Assembly (NCBI GenBank): GCA_964444665.1
Contig: CAYUIE010000007.1
Span: 1-64,000 of the forward strand
Length of the DNA stretch: 64,000 nt
Direction: 5' to 3'
Source: CAYZTY01 sp964444665
GTDB lineage: Bacteria; Planctomycetota; Phycisphaerae; Sedimentisphaerales; CAYZTY01
Each line of letters opens with the position of its first letter. Position 1 is the stretch's first letter. Shown in pieces: positions 43,053 to 51,482 of this stretch. The notes below the pieces were generated by a model. It did no database searches and had not been told where the DNA came from. It saw nothing but the letters and a program-made list of their open reading frames with translations. The translations under genes and the position numbers were made by a program.

Positions 43053-43293
43053 GCCGTGTTAATTTTTGGCCTTGAAGGCTTGTTATGTCCTGCGAATGCC
43101 GGTATCCCGCTACTGCATTCGCCCGCATGCAAGCCTATGCGGGGCAAGGTGAAGCAATCGTATAGTAAATCTGGCCGATAGGCCGTGTTAATTTTCAGCC
43201 TTGAAGGTTTGTAACGAACAGGCGAAGGCCGGTATCCCACTACTGTATTCGCTGGCGTGCAAGCCTTTGTGGAGCGAGGCAAACCGTAGTTAT
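43036..43293. repeat. Imperfect 129-bp tandem duplication
   Basis: Two units, 43036-43164 and 43165-43293, begin GTAAATC(G/T)GGCC and carry AGGCCGTGTTAATTTT and GGTATCCC(G/A)CTACTG in the same order. The minus strand reads GIPAFAGHNKPSR in one unit, a peptide signature common in intergenic palindromic repeats of many bacteria. The first unit overlaps the end of the protease gene; the duplication fills the 321-bp gap before the capsid gene, where I see no gene. Confidence 0.75.
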
Positions 43294-43373
43294 TCCTTTT
43301 AGCGTTTTCGCAGGGCGGCCTTAACCCTTGCGCCGCCCTGCGATTTGTAAACAAAAAATTATGAGGTGTTAAT

Positions 43374-44540
43374 ATGCCACTTACAGAAAAAGCAGTCGCC
43401 GACGGCTTCCAGGCCGCAGGCGAAAGAATGAACGAATTAGAGACCGGAGTCCAGGAAATAAAATCCTTCGTCCAAGAGTTACAACGAAGCCTTAAATTAA
43501 TCACCAAGGCAAGAATTACGGGCGTTTTGGGCGGGCAGGAATACACATCTTTTTGGCCGACAGAGGCCGAGGCCAAACAGTTCGGCGAGATTATTCTTGC
43601 CGCCGCCCGCCGCAAGGCTATGGGCGAAGGCACTAACACCGGCGGCGGGATTTTAGTCCCGACAGAATTAAGCTCGCTGATAATTCAAAAGATGGGCCAG
43701 TACGGCAAGTACCGTAAAAACGCCACGGTTTTGCCGATGGGCAGCGACCGGCTTGACGTCCCTAAAGTCGAGGCCGACTTGACTGTCTATGCCCCAGGTG
43801 AAGGCCAGGATATTACCAAGTCAGACATGAAATTTTCAATGGTTGGTCTGACGGCTAAAAAATTCTGCGCACTGGCAGCAGTATCCAGCGAGCTTGAGGA
43901 AGATTCCGTTGTTGCTCTCGGCGAAATCCTGGGCATATCAATAGCTCGCTCGATGGCCAAGAAAGAAGACCAAATCGGCTTCCTGGGCGACGGCACAAGC
44001 ACGTACTTCGGAATGCTCGGAATCTGCGGAGCATTGCTGGGCGTTGATGCTGTCATCGGCAATATCAAAGGATTAAAGGTTGGTACGGGCAATCTCTATA
44101 GCGAGCTCACGCTTGACGACTTTGAAGGTGTTGTTGCCATTCTACCGAACGATGCGGACGACAATGCAAAATGGTATGTAAACCGCAAATTTTTCTTCTC
44201 CGTTATGCACAGGCTCGCGCGTGGAGCGGGTGCCGCCGATATGTTTGCGATTCTGTCCAGCCAAAAAGAGCGGTTCTTTATGGGCTACCCGGTCGAGTTT
44301 GTCTCTGCAATGCCGAGCACTGAGGCAGACTCGCAGATATGCGCAGTCCTGGGAGACCTACAATTAGGTGCTTACCTCGGCGAGCGGCGGCAGTTGCAAA
44401 TTAGCCGCAGCGAACACGTGTATTTTAAGAACGACCTAATTGGCGTTCGCGGTATCGAGCGTGTTGACATAAACGCCTACGGTGTCGGCGATACTACCGA
44501 GGCCGGTCCGATTGTCGCCCTGATTACCGCCCCAACGTAA
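43374..44540 (+). CDS. HK97-fold major capsid protein
   Basis: Phage major capsid protein of 388 residues. An N-terminal helical scaffold-like delta region (about 1-80, NELETGVQEIKSFVQELQRS) would be removed by the neighbouring protease. The mature body starts near GEGTNTGGGILVPTELSSLI, a typical sequence after the cleavage site. TAKKFCALAAVSSELEEDS (E-loop/spine helix region), AKKEDQIGFLGDGTSTYFGM and the C-terminal SEHVYFKNDLIGVRGIERVD are characteristic of this family. GAGGTG lies six bases before the ATG. The gene is intact. Confidence 0.93.
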   Translation: MPLTEKAVADGFQAAGERMNELETGVQEIKSFVQELQRSLKLITKARITGVLGGQEYTSFWPTEAEAKQFGEIILAAARRKAMGEGTNTGGGILVPTELSSLIIQKMGQYGKYRKNATVLPMGSDRLDVPKVEADLTVYAPGEGQDITKSDMKFSMVGLTAKKFCALAAVSSELEEDSVVALGEILGISIARSMAKKEDQIGFLGDGTSTYFGMLGICGALLGVDAVIGNIKGLKVGTGNLYSELTLDDFEGVVAILPNDADDNAKWYVNRKFFFSVMHRLARGAGAADMFAILSSQKERFFMGYPVEFVSAMPSTEADSQICAVLGDLQLGAYLGERRQLQISRSEHVYFKNDLIGVRGIERVDINAYGVGDTTEAGPIVALITAPT

Positions 44541-44625
44541 CCGTTGATGCTATTGTCGAGAGTAAAAAAGGAAGGGCAGAAAATTCGCTGTTTACAAACG
44601 AGCGTTATTTTTTGGAGTATAAAAA

Positions 44626-45075
44626 ATGATTGAAGTTCAAAATATGAAGATGGGGATATTAACGCCCCCGCAGCTAAAAGATAATGGCGACCTGGCAGGC
44701 AACGCATACGTTGACACTGCGGGTTGGAATCACCTTCGAGTCCTGTTTATTATAGGCACACTCGACGCCGCCCTCGGCTCGGCTGCCGAAGGTACTGCTC
44801 CGAAGGTCGAGGAATGCGACACAAGCGGCGGCTCTTACGGTGACGTTGCCGACGCTGCCCTGGCCGATGCGATTGCGGACGACGAAGACGACAAGCTGTT
44901 CGCCATTGACATTGACCTTACCAAATCGCACAAGCGGTATATGAGAGTGAACGCACCACATGCTGGTGACGGCACCAACGGTGTGAATGCCGCGATTATT
45001 TACATTCTCTCGCGTCCTGAAATCGGCCCGAAAGACGCAGCCGGCCAGGGACTGACCGAGCACATTACAGCCTGA
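44626..45075 (+). CDS. Small acidic virion-type protein
   Basis: 149 residues, soluble, acidic, Ala/Asp rich, with no signal peptide. It lies directly after the capsid gene with GGAG before the ATG. NHLRVLFIIGTLDAALGSAA and SHKRYMRVNAPHAGDGTN alternate beta-strand-like and loop segments, as in small head-decoration or head-tail proteins of this position. No specific family can be named; structural function is inferred from location. Confidence 0.6.
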   Translation: MIEVQNMKMGILTPPQLKDNGDLAGNAYVDTAGWNHLRVLFIIGTLDAALGSAAEGTAPKVEECDTSGGSYGDVADAALADAIADDEDDKLFAIDIDLTKSHKRYMRVNAPHAGDGTNGVNAAIIYILSRPEIGPKDAAGQGLTEHITA

Positions 45076-45159
45076 TTGTAATTTAACGCCTGCCCGACGA
45101 TGAAAAAGGATTCGGTCGGGCAGGTGTTCTTAAAAAATTCAAATTGAGAAACGAAGCTT

Positions 45160-46605
45160 ATGCCCGACAAAGATATAAACATTCACGTTAGAGCAAAAGG
45201 TACAGGCCAGACCAAACGCGAGGTAGATTCCGTTGCAGGTTCAACTCGCAAGATGGGACGAACCACAGAAGATACCGGCAGCAAGATGCAAAGAGTTTTC
45301 GGTAGGCTTGCCGGTATGCTTGGTTTTACCGGCCTGGCAACTACAGCGATAGCGGCAGGAAAGAAAATCGTACAGGCCCTTAATGATATAAAAGCCGCTG
45401 CAGACGATGCGGTTAAGAGCCTGGCCGAATTACAAAAACAGTCAACGGATTTATTTGAGGCGGTCGAAGCTTACGGCCCCGGCGAGCAAAAAGAGGCCCT
45501 TAAAATGGCCCACAAACTTACTTTTGAAACCGGCCTGGGCTTACCGGCTGCTCAATCGTTGCTTGCAGAATACAAACGCGCTTACGGCAAAATCGACTTG
45601 CAAGGCGTTCGGCAATTCGCGGCATGGGAAGCAACACCAGGCGGAGCTCCTACGGCCCCGCTTGTAAGATGGATGTCGGCGGAAGGTATAAGCTCACCTG
45701 GGCAACAGGGACAAATCCTGCGAATGATTTCAACAGTTGCCAGGCGAGCGGGCTTATCAGACCAGGAGCTTGCCGAGGCAATCACACAGCGCTCAACGGA
45801 GTTTAGAGCTTTAGGCTGGTCACCTGAGCAAGCGATACAAAATCTCGGAACGGTTCTATCAGGTGTGTCCGGCAGAGAGGCACGCAGGGCAATCAGCGGA
45901 CTCGGAACGGGCTTTATGGCATTCACCGAAGAAAAGGCCCGCGAGTATAAAGTGCCCCCCAAAATAGCCGGTGATGCGCAGGCTCGTATGGCATGGGCGG
46001 CTATGACATTAAGCAAGGCTTCACCAGCTAAGCAGGCACAAATCGCAAAGGATTTATTCGGCCAGGAGGCCGCACCTTTTGTTACAAAATTATTGACGAT
46101 GCAAATGCCCCCCGAAACCTTAGCTGCTATTGAATTCGCTAAGAGCGCAGCAGCCGCAGAAGAAAGCGAAAAGCAACTACAGGAATATCTACAGACGCCC
46201 CAGGGAATTATGGCAAAAGTTAAAGCGCAACGCGGGATAATGGGGCTCGATGTATTACAAGAGGAAACTTACGAGGCAGCAATCAGAGAATTCGGTGCGG
46301 GCCGTCTTGACTGGCTTAAGCGCAGAGACCGGCTGAACTATGAGATTATCAAGCTGGCGTTTCTTTCAGAGGGCGAGAAAGAACAAGCCGCTATGGAGGC
46401 CTGGGCCGGTTACCAGGCGGAAACAATCGGCGGGCCTACGGGCCGGTATTATAAGCAATGGCGAGGTATGAGACCAGAGGAACAATGGGGAGCTTTAGAG
46501 GCGATGCCGACAGGCGGCGGCACGGTTATCATAAACAATTACAGCTATGATACCCACCACTATCCGCCGAGGCAAGAAGCAAGGCCGCGCTTTGTACAGG
46601 ACTAA
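45160..46605 (+). CDS. Short tail tape-measure-like protein
   Basis: 481 residues. The opening KDINIHVRAKGTGQTKREVD and STRKMGRTTEDTGSK is the standard N-terminus of tape-measure proteins. A hydrophobic helix (LAGMLGFTGLATTAIAAGKK) follows, then long Ala/Gln-rich helices. Length and composition suit a short tail or an internal virion protein; tape-measure proteins of long-tailed phages are usually much longer. No other tail gene (tube, chaperone, baseplate, fibre) is present. The C-terminus has a His/Tyr-rich tail (NNYSYDTHHYPP). Family call is moderate. Confidence 0.65.
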   Translation: MPDKDINIHVRAKGTGQTKREVDSVAGSTRKMGRTTEDTGSKMQRVFGRLAGMLGFTGLATTAIAAGKKIVQALNDIKAAADDAVKSLAELQKQSTDLFEAVEAYGPGEQKEALKMAHKLTFETGLGLPAAQSLLAEYKRAYGKIDLQGVRQFAAWEATPGGAPTAPLVRWMSAEGISSPGQQGQILRMISTVARRAGLSDQELAEAITQRSTEFRALGWSPEQAIQNLGTVLSGVSGREARRAISGLGTGFMAFTEEKAREYKVPPKIAGDAQARMAWAAMTLSKASPAKQAQIAKDLFGQEAAPFVTKLLTMQMPPETLAAIEFAKSAAAAEESEKQLQEYLQTPQGIMAKVKAQRGIMGLDVLQEETYEAAIREFGAGRLDWLKRRDRLNYEIIKLAFLSEGEKEQAAMEAWAGYQAETIGGPTGRYYKQWRGMRPEEQWGALEAMPTGGGTVIINNYSYDTHHYPPRQEARPRFVQD

Positions 46606-46607
46606 AA

Positions 46608-46760
46608 ATGTCAAATAAAAAACGGAGGTTTTGGTTTAACCGCCTGCCTGGCAATAGGCAATATATACAACTCACGTCAGCGGGCCCACTTTGCTTATGC
46701 AGACTCGGCAATGCCGAGCCTGCGAATACAATCAGGCCTTCGGCCTGCGATTATATATAG
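46608..46760 (+). other. 50-codon ORF containing two hairpins
   Basis: A frame MSNKKRRFWFNRLPGNRQYI and onward follows the tape-measure stop by 2 bp. Its second half is made of two hairpins, CTCGGC-AAT-GCCGAG (46704-46718) and CAGGCC-TTC-GGCCTG (46733-46747), which look like repeat units and not codon-driven sequence. It is more likely an intergenic palindromic repeat, perhaps a terminator or attenuator, than a protein. Confidence 0.4.
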
Positions 46761-46799
46761 TTTAAATGAACGATAATCAGGCTTTAATGTAATTATAAA

Positions 46800-47324
46800 A
46801 TGCTCGAAGCTACAGGTGAAAAATTCTGCTGGTCATGTCAGAGGAAAAGGCCTCTTGCTGAATTTAGAAAGAATATATCAAGCCTTGATGGTTTTAGCAG
46901 AACTTGTAAAAATTGCCAGGATATTCTTAATGAAACAGGTAAGCCGGTAGTAACTAAAATCGAAAAATTATATTGTCCTCGATGTAAACAGATAAAGTCC
47001 ACAGGAGAATTCAGTAAGGACAAAAATCACAAAACAGGATATACGAAATTCTGCTCAGAATGCTTGAAATTTTTAGTTAGAGAACAAAAGGCCAAAGAAG
47101 CCGAGCAAAAAATACGTGAGAAGCTTACTGATATAATGTCAAAAAATAAACCCAAAAGAGCCTTTCGACTTCTCAATTCGGAACAGGTCGGTTTGGCTTT
47201 GAAAGAGCTTTCAGAAAACGAAATGATTATGAAGGCCGAAAAATCAAACTGCTACCAGCAGATACTAATAATCAAAGAAAAAAGCGACAAAGTTATAAAA
47301 TCCTTACAGGCAAGGCAGGGATAA
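46800..47324 (+). CDS. Double zinc-ribbon protein, possibly cut by a stop
   Basis: 174 residues. Two CxxC...CxxC zinc modules are at C10/C13/C36/C39 (FCWSCQRKRPLAEF) and C59/C62/C85/C88 (YCPRCKQIKSTGEF), the type seen near phage HNH/endonuclease VII genes. A helical C-terminus follows. The frame stays open past the TAA at 47322: 51 more sense codons (from IFQILEEYVKQNF) run to a TGA at 47478, which overlaps the next ATG as ATGA. The original gene may therefore have been 46800-47480, with TAA a recent mutation, a readthrough stop, or a boundary to a separate small gene with a rare start. Confidence 0.65.
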   Translation: MLEATGEKFCWSCQRKRPLAEFRKNISSLDGFSRTCKNCQDILNETGKPVVTKIEKLYCPRCKQIKSTGEFSKDKNHKTGYTKFCSECLKFLVREQKAKEAEQKIREKLTDIMSKNKPKRAFRLLNSEQVGLALKELSENEMIMKAEKSNCYQQILIIKEKSDKVIKSLQARQG

Positions 47325-47476
47325 ATTTTTCAGATCCTTGAAGAATACGTTAAACAGAATTTTTTCAATGACAGCCTGGCAGTCAAGAATACACAATTTG
47401 GAACATTGATAGTCCGAAACGGCGAGGTTCAGGTAATACCCGATATAAATGCAGCCAGGTTGGCACAGGATTTGGC

Positions 47477-48373
47477 ATGAGAGAGATTTTGAGAGAATTA
47501 AAATGCCTGTTTTTGGCACTATTGAGGCTGCCGGTACTATGCCTGGGAATTTTCGCCGCCTGGGCAAATTTTCACTTGACAAAGGCCGCCCTCAGGGCCG
47601 ATAATACAAATATCATGAAACCAAGTATGAACAATTATTTTGACTCGAATAAGTTGCCGCCATTGGCGGTGGACTTGCCTCTCCGTAAGGACGGCACGGC
47701 TTTACTTGGGCCGCATGAATCCATCGCCAATTGCGGCAATTTTTGTGCGCACGCACAGGAAGGAAGCGAAACCATGGAACCAAGTAACGACAACGAAAAA
47801 CAGGAGCAAATCGAGAGTCTTATTGGGGTGATACAAACGATGTCCCCGCTGATGGTAACAATTTTGAGTGTGTTATTCGAGAGGTTTGCTGACAGGAAAG
47901 CCCCAGCAACCGGCCAGAGTGAGGACCCGCAATGGAGCGCCCTTCAAAATGATTCAATGAGTAGAATCGAAGCCTGCTTAAAGAAACGCAGCGAGCATGA
48001 TATTCAAAGTATTATGGATGCAACACTTGCTTATGTAAGCGTTTTTGATTTGTTAAAAAGGACAATAGTAAGTGAGAGTATCAATGTAGCCGGTGATGTA
48101 TGCGAGGAAGTGGAACGCGAGAGGTATATTTCAGCGATTCTCGATTACCTCGATGAGCTAAGCAATGCGAAAATAAAAGGGTTTCGCGTAAAAATCGAGA
48201 AAACAAAAGGCGGTAAAGAGGCGGTAAAAAATAATCCCAATCGAAGGCTTTATGCAGTAGCAAAACCAGACAAGCAGGAAAACACCGAAAGGATTATTGC
48301 AGCGTTAAGGCTGCAAAGTACCAATTTTCTTGCGGCTATTTGTAATAGTTGTGACATTGAAGTAGAAAGTTGA
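47477..48373 (+). CDS. Unknown phage-element protein, paralog family member 1
   Basis: 298 residues, ATG overlapping the previous TGA. The N-terminus has a hydrophobic helix (LLRLPVLCLGIFAAWANFHL) and residues about 115-140 a second (SLIGVIQTMSPLMVTILSVL), so it may be membrane associated. The C-terminal 85 residues form the family module shared with the next two genes: ILDYLDELS, KIKGFRVKIEKT, PNRRLYAVAKP and TERIIAALR. I recognise no known domain. Being in the capsid cassette, a virion, regulatory or host-interaction role is possible but unsupported. Confidence 0.55.
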   Translation: MREILRELKCLFLALLRLPVLCLGIFAAWANFHLTKAALRADNTNIMKPSMNNYFDSNKLPPLAVDLPLRKDGTALLGPHESIANCGNFCAHAQEGSETMEPSNDNEKQEQIESLIGVIQTMSPLMVTILSVLFERFADRKAPATGQSEDPQWSALQNDSMSRIEACLKKRSEHDIQSIMDATLAYVSVFDLLKRTIVSESINVAGDVCEEVERERYISAILDYLDELSNAKIKGFRVKIEKTKGGKEAVKNNPNRRLYAVAKPDKQENTERIIAALRLQSTNFLAAICNSCDIEVES

Positions 48374-48383
48374 AGGCCGAAAA

Positions 48384-48656
48384 TTGTTTGACGATATGGC
48401 GGAAAAAGCACAGTATATTTCGATGATTCACGATTACCTCGACACGCTAAGCGACGAGGCGATTAGAAAAATGCGTATCAAGTTTGAGGTAACAAACGCG
48501 GGCAAACAGGCGATACGAGAGAATCCTGAGCGCAGGCTTTATGCTGTATTAAGGCCTAACAGAGAGGAAAACATCAAAAGAATTATCGCCGCGCTGGAAA
48601 GGGAAAGAATCAATTTTTTGAAGGTCTTTTGTCGTCATTGCGGGCTGTTAGTTTGA
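48384..48656 (+). CDS. Unknown phage-element protein, paralog family member 2
   Basis: About 90 residues consisting almost entirely of the family module: MIHDYLDTLSDEAIRKMRIK, PERRLYAVLRP, NIKRIIAALERE, ending with CRHCGLLV. TTG 48384 has AAGG about eight bases upstream; ATG 48396 is the alternative. It aligns with the C-terminal part of the preceding protein over its full length. Function unknown. Confidence 0.55.
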   Translation: MFDDMAEKAQYISMIHDYLDTLSDEAIRKMRIKFEVTNAGKQAIRENPERRLYAVLRPNREENIKRIIAALERERINFLKVFCRHCGLLV

Positions 48657-48679
48657 CAACTTAATAAAGGGCAGGCAGC

Positions 48680-49063
48680 ATGTATGCTGTTACCAAAGAA
48701 GCCGTCAAAAAAGAGGACTGGAGAATTGTTCAGGTGTTAGGGCATTTAGGCTCGCTGCATGCGACTGCTATTGATGTATTACGCAGCAAAATAGAATGTA
48801 CCGACGAAGCTAATCGCATGCGGCAAGCCAGCCCTGACCTTTATTCGATAGCAGAGCCTACAAGGGAAAAAAGCATTAGACGGATAGAGGGCGTTCTTAA
48901 AGCCATGTATGGTGAAACGCTTAAAAAATGGCTCGGATTGATTTATGAACTGTTGCCTCTCTTTATTGAAACGAGTGATATTTTGCGTCGCTATGATGCG
49001 GGCGAGTTGTCAGAAGAAGCCTTTGTGGCAGTATTGATGGACTTAAATAAAAAACCAATATAA
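48680..49063 (+). CDS. Unknown phage-element protein, paralog family member 3
   Basis: 127 residues. The module is here at the N-terminus (VLGHLGSLHATAIDVLRSKI, PDLYSIAEPTREKSIRRIEG), more diverged, followed by an extra helical region ending in ETSDILRRYDAGELSEEAFV. ATG 48680 with GGGCAGG upstream. The stop overlaps the next ATG by one base, indicating translational coupling. Function unknown. Confidence 0.55.
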   Translation: MYAVTKEAVKKEDWRIVQVLGHLGSLHATAIDVLRSKIECTDEANRMRQASPDLYSIAEPTREKSIRRIEGVLKAMYGETLKKWLGLIYELLPLFIETSDILRRYDAGELSEEAFVAVLMDLNKKPI

Positions 49064-49545
49064 TGAACGATAGAACTGGTTATAAACTAACGTTTTCAAC
49101 GCCCAACAGCGAATGTCGTATTGAGGCCGATAGCATCGACGAGCTCGTGCGCATTGTGCCGAATTATGTCGGCGAGATATTAAGTAAATGCCTTATTCCC
49201 AGAGTTAATATTTATGAAAAAGCAACAAAAATTCATCAGGATTACAACCGAAGATTCCCTTTATCTGGCAGACATTATGCTCGCTCTGCAGCAGCAAGGG
49301 GCGGACATGAGCTCGACGTAATAGTGTGCTACCTGCTGGGATGGACGGCACACGAAACGGTACAATGGCTCAAAAAACATAGGAGTTTTGTTGTAAGCAA
49401 AAGCAGCATTAGTAGGTATTTTACTAATTTACGAAAGATGAAGGTTGTGCCTGTAAGCGACTTACAGGATAGTAAAATTCAAATAAAACGCTGGTTAAGA
49501 CCCAGGAAAAAGGGCAACAAGAAACGTCAAAAGGGCCATAATTAG
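49063..49545 (+). CDS. Putative DNA-binding protein at the element's end
   Basis: 160 residues. The last third is strongly basic (RWLRPRKKGNKKRQKGHN) and preceded by a helix-turn-helix-like segment, VVSKSSISRYFTNLRKMKVV. The N-terminal part looks like an alpha/beta domain of unknown type. ATG overlaps the previous stop by one base. It could be a regulator of the cassette or a terminase-small-subunit-like DNA binder; neither can be shown. From 49546 to about 49700 no feature is visible; the mraZ promoter follows. Confidence 0.5.
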   Translation: MNDRTGYKLTFSTPNSECRIEADSIDELVRIVPNYVGEILSKCLIPRVNIYEKATKIHQDYNRRFPLSGRHYARSAAARGGHELDVIVCYLLGWTAHETVQWLKKHRSFVVSKSSISRYFTNLRKMKVVPVSDLQDSKIQIKRWLRPRKKGNKKRQKGHN

Positions 49546-49718
49546 CGGTTCGGCCTATTAAAAATACTTATAATGGGCTAAAAAGGGGGATTTTTACTAT
49601 GGGGAGTACCAGCCTTTTTTTCCAGTGCCATTTAGGTGGCACAAATTGACAAATAGCTTGTCTTTCTACACCGATATAAAAATTTTCCTGAATATTCAAA
49701 AAAAACGAAATTTTTGTA

Positions 49719-49746
49719 TTGACTTGGTGGTAAGAAGTGGTATATT
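49719..49746 (+). promoter_or_regulatory. mraZ promoter with possible MraZ boxes
   Basis: TTGACT (49719-49724), 16-bp spacer, TATATT (49741-49746). TGG triplets at 49728 and 49738 are 10 bp apart inside the spacer, with GTGGG again at 49769. MraZ represses its own operon by binding TGGG-type repeats with about 10-bp spacing in other bacteria, so autoregulation is plausible. Confidence 0.55.
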
Positions 49747-49781
49747 TTCCCAAGAAAGACAAGTTAAGTGGGACGTTTTCC

Positions 49782-50261
49782 ATGCTGTTACTAACAGGCG
49801 AATACGAGCACGCGATTGATGAAAAGGGCAGAATCTTCATTTCAAACAAGCTGCGAAGTCAGATTGATGCAGATGAGCACGGTAGCAATTTTTATCTTGT
49901 GCTTGGTGCGCATGGCATCTTGTGCTTATATCCAGAACGATACTTCCAGCAGATCGCCCTTGCCGTGGCTCCAGGGACGGCTGCCCCGGATGAAGCTGTT
50001 GCTTTCGAGCGGATGAGCTTCGCTTTGGCCAGCAAGGTTGAGCTGGATCGGCAAGGACGATTGCTTTTAAGCGAAAAACTGCGAAGACGAGCGGGGTTGA
50101 AAAACAATGTTACATTGGTTGGTGTTAGGGACCACATCGAGTTGTGGAACGCTGCCAACTGGGATGAGTATCTTAAACAGCATATGGATCAGTATCAGCA
50201 GCAGATTATGCAGGCAAGGCAGGCTGTTCTACAAAAGCAGAGCGAGAAGCTCGCGCAATAG
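49782..50261 (+). CDS. mraZ: Division/cell-wall cluster regulator MraZ
   Basis: AbrB/SpoVT-fold DNA-binding protein of 159 residues that heads the dcw operon. Two MraZ half-domains are visible: LLTGEYEHAIDEKGRIFI with the conserved DEKGR, and ASKVELDRQGRLLLSEKLRR with the matching D-x-x-GR motif. I chose ATG 49782, where the family begins. The frame from 49737 would start inside the promoter. The ribosome site is weak. It precedes a small unknown gene and rsmH. Confidence 0.93.
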   Translation: MLLLTGEYEHAIDEKGRIFISNKLRSQIDADEHGSNFYLVLGAHGILCLYPERYFQQIALAVAPGTAAPDEAVAFERMSFALASKVELDRQGRLLLSEKLRRRAGLKNNVTLVGVRDHIELWNAANWDEYLKQHMDQYQQQIMQARQAVLQKQSEKLAQ

Positions 50262-50272
50262 GGAGAAAGCGT

Positions 50273-50482
50273 ATGTTTATGATGAGACGGAATCACTTTG
50301 AAATTGTGAAAGACAGTTTGTACGGCCGGATGGAAACCAATGAGCATACGTTTGCCTCAATTGAGGTGCTTAAGGAACGTATGGAAAGACTAAAGCAACT
50401 GGATAAAAGTTTTGCCGACATTGAATTTTCGCCGTTTGTATGGAGTTTGAAAAGACAGCGAAAAGAAGTAGCGGTTGGCTGA
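50273..50482 (+). CDS. Small unknown protein between mraZ and rsmH
   Basis: 69 residues, basic and helical (FASIEVLKERMERLKQLDKS), no membrane segment. GGGAGA lies five bases before ATG 50273 and the gene starts 11 bp after mraZ, so it is probably translated. Unknown family; possibly a lineage-specific member of the dcw operon. Confidence 0.5.
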   Translation: MFMMRRNHFEIVKDSLYGRMETNEHTFASIEVLKERMERLKQLDKSFADIEFSPFVWSLKRQRKEVAVG

Positions 50483-50549
50483 GTTCCCAGGTGGTCCAAA
50501 GTTACCAGTTTATCACTTCAGTTGGGCTGGCATGCTGTAAGGTGTGGAA

Positions 50550-51455
50550 ATGGCAAAGCAGCCCATAGTTCACATACCAGTGCTTACAAAGGCGCTGAGA
50601 GAACGGATAAACATACCAGATGATGCAATCGTAGTGGATGCTACTGTGGGGCAGGCGGGTCATGGTTTTTTATTTGCAAAGAGGTTAGGACGAAAGGGGA
50701 CTTTTATTGGACTGGATATTGATGAGAAGTGTGTGGAGGTCGCAAGGCAGAAACTAAAGGAAATTATCTGCAAAGTGGTCTTAGTTCGTGAGAATTTTGC
50801 GAACCTGAAAGAGGAGTTGGAAGCACTGAAAATAAAGAAGGTTGATTTTATTCTTGCTGATTTAGGTGTTTGCTCGTCGCAATTAGCAGATAGCAAAAGG
50901 GGGCTTAGTTTCCAAGCTGATATGCCCCTCGATATGAGACTTGATGACAGATTAACGAGAACTGCAGCGGACATAGTTAATAAGTCCGATGAGAAGTCGT
51001 TGGCGGATTTGATATATAAATATGGGCAGGAAAGGGGTTCGCGGCGTATAGCCCGTTTTATTGTTCAAGAACGCCGGCAAAAGCCGATAAATAGTACGGT
51101 ACAACTGGCTGGGATAGTTTGTAAGGCGCTGGCCAGGCCGGTGAAAAAAAGATGGAGCAGAATACACCCTGCCACGAGGACGTTTCAGGCGTTGAGAATA
51201 GCGGTAAACAGCGAGCTGGATAACCTCCAGAGGCTACTTTGCACAGCGCCGGCTTTACTACGCAAAGATGGTTATATAGCCGTTATCAGTTTTCATAGTC
51301 TTGAGGACAGACTGGTTAAGGACAATTTCAGGCAGAACAGCCGGAAAGGCGTTTATGAGATTATGACAAAAAAGCCGATTAGGGCATCTCGTGAGGAGGT
51401 TGATGAAAATCCGAGGGCAAGAAGCGCCAAATTAAGGATAGCCCAGGCGCTATAG
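50550..51455 (+). CDS. rsmH: 16S rRNA m4C1402 methyltransferase
   Basis: SAM-dependent methyltransferase (MraW) of 301 residues modifying C1402 in the ribosomal P site. Motifs are HIPVLTKALRERI, the SAM loop VVDATVGQAGHGF, DFILADLGVCSSQLAD, MPLDMRLDD, RIHPATRTFQALRIAVN and VISFHSLEDRLVK. I use ATG 50550, preceded by AAGGTG; GTG 50544 is the alternative. Second conserved gene of the dcw operon. Its stop is 27 bp before the LysM gene start. Confidence 0.96.
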   Translation: MAKQPIVHIPVLTKALRERINIPDDAIVVDATVGQAGHGFLFAKRLGRKGTFIGLDIDEKCVEVARQKLKEIICKVVLVRENFANLKEELEALKIKKVDFILADLGVCSSQLADSKRGLSFQADMPLDMRLDDRLTRTAADIVNKSDEKSLADLIYKYGQERGSRRIARFIVQERRQKPINSTVQLAGIVCKALARPVKKRWSRIHPATRTFQALRIAVNSELDNLQRLLCTAPALLRKDGYIAVISFHSLEDRLVKDNFRQNSRKGVYEIMTKKPIRASREEVDENPRARSAKLRIAQAL

Positions 51456-51482
51456 GTGAATAATAAAACGGAGTGTTTGATT

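Noticed and set aside
42572..43639. 355-codon minus-strand frame across protease and capsid genes
   Set aside because: It is antisense to two well-supported phage genes and runs through the 129-bp tandem repeat; its composition is a shadow of the plus-strand codons.
40636..49740. Attachment-site pair from tRNA-Gly
   Set aside because: I looked for a second copy of the tRNA 3' end near 49.5 kb and found none, so tRNA-Gly integration stays unproved.
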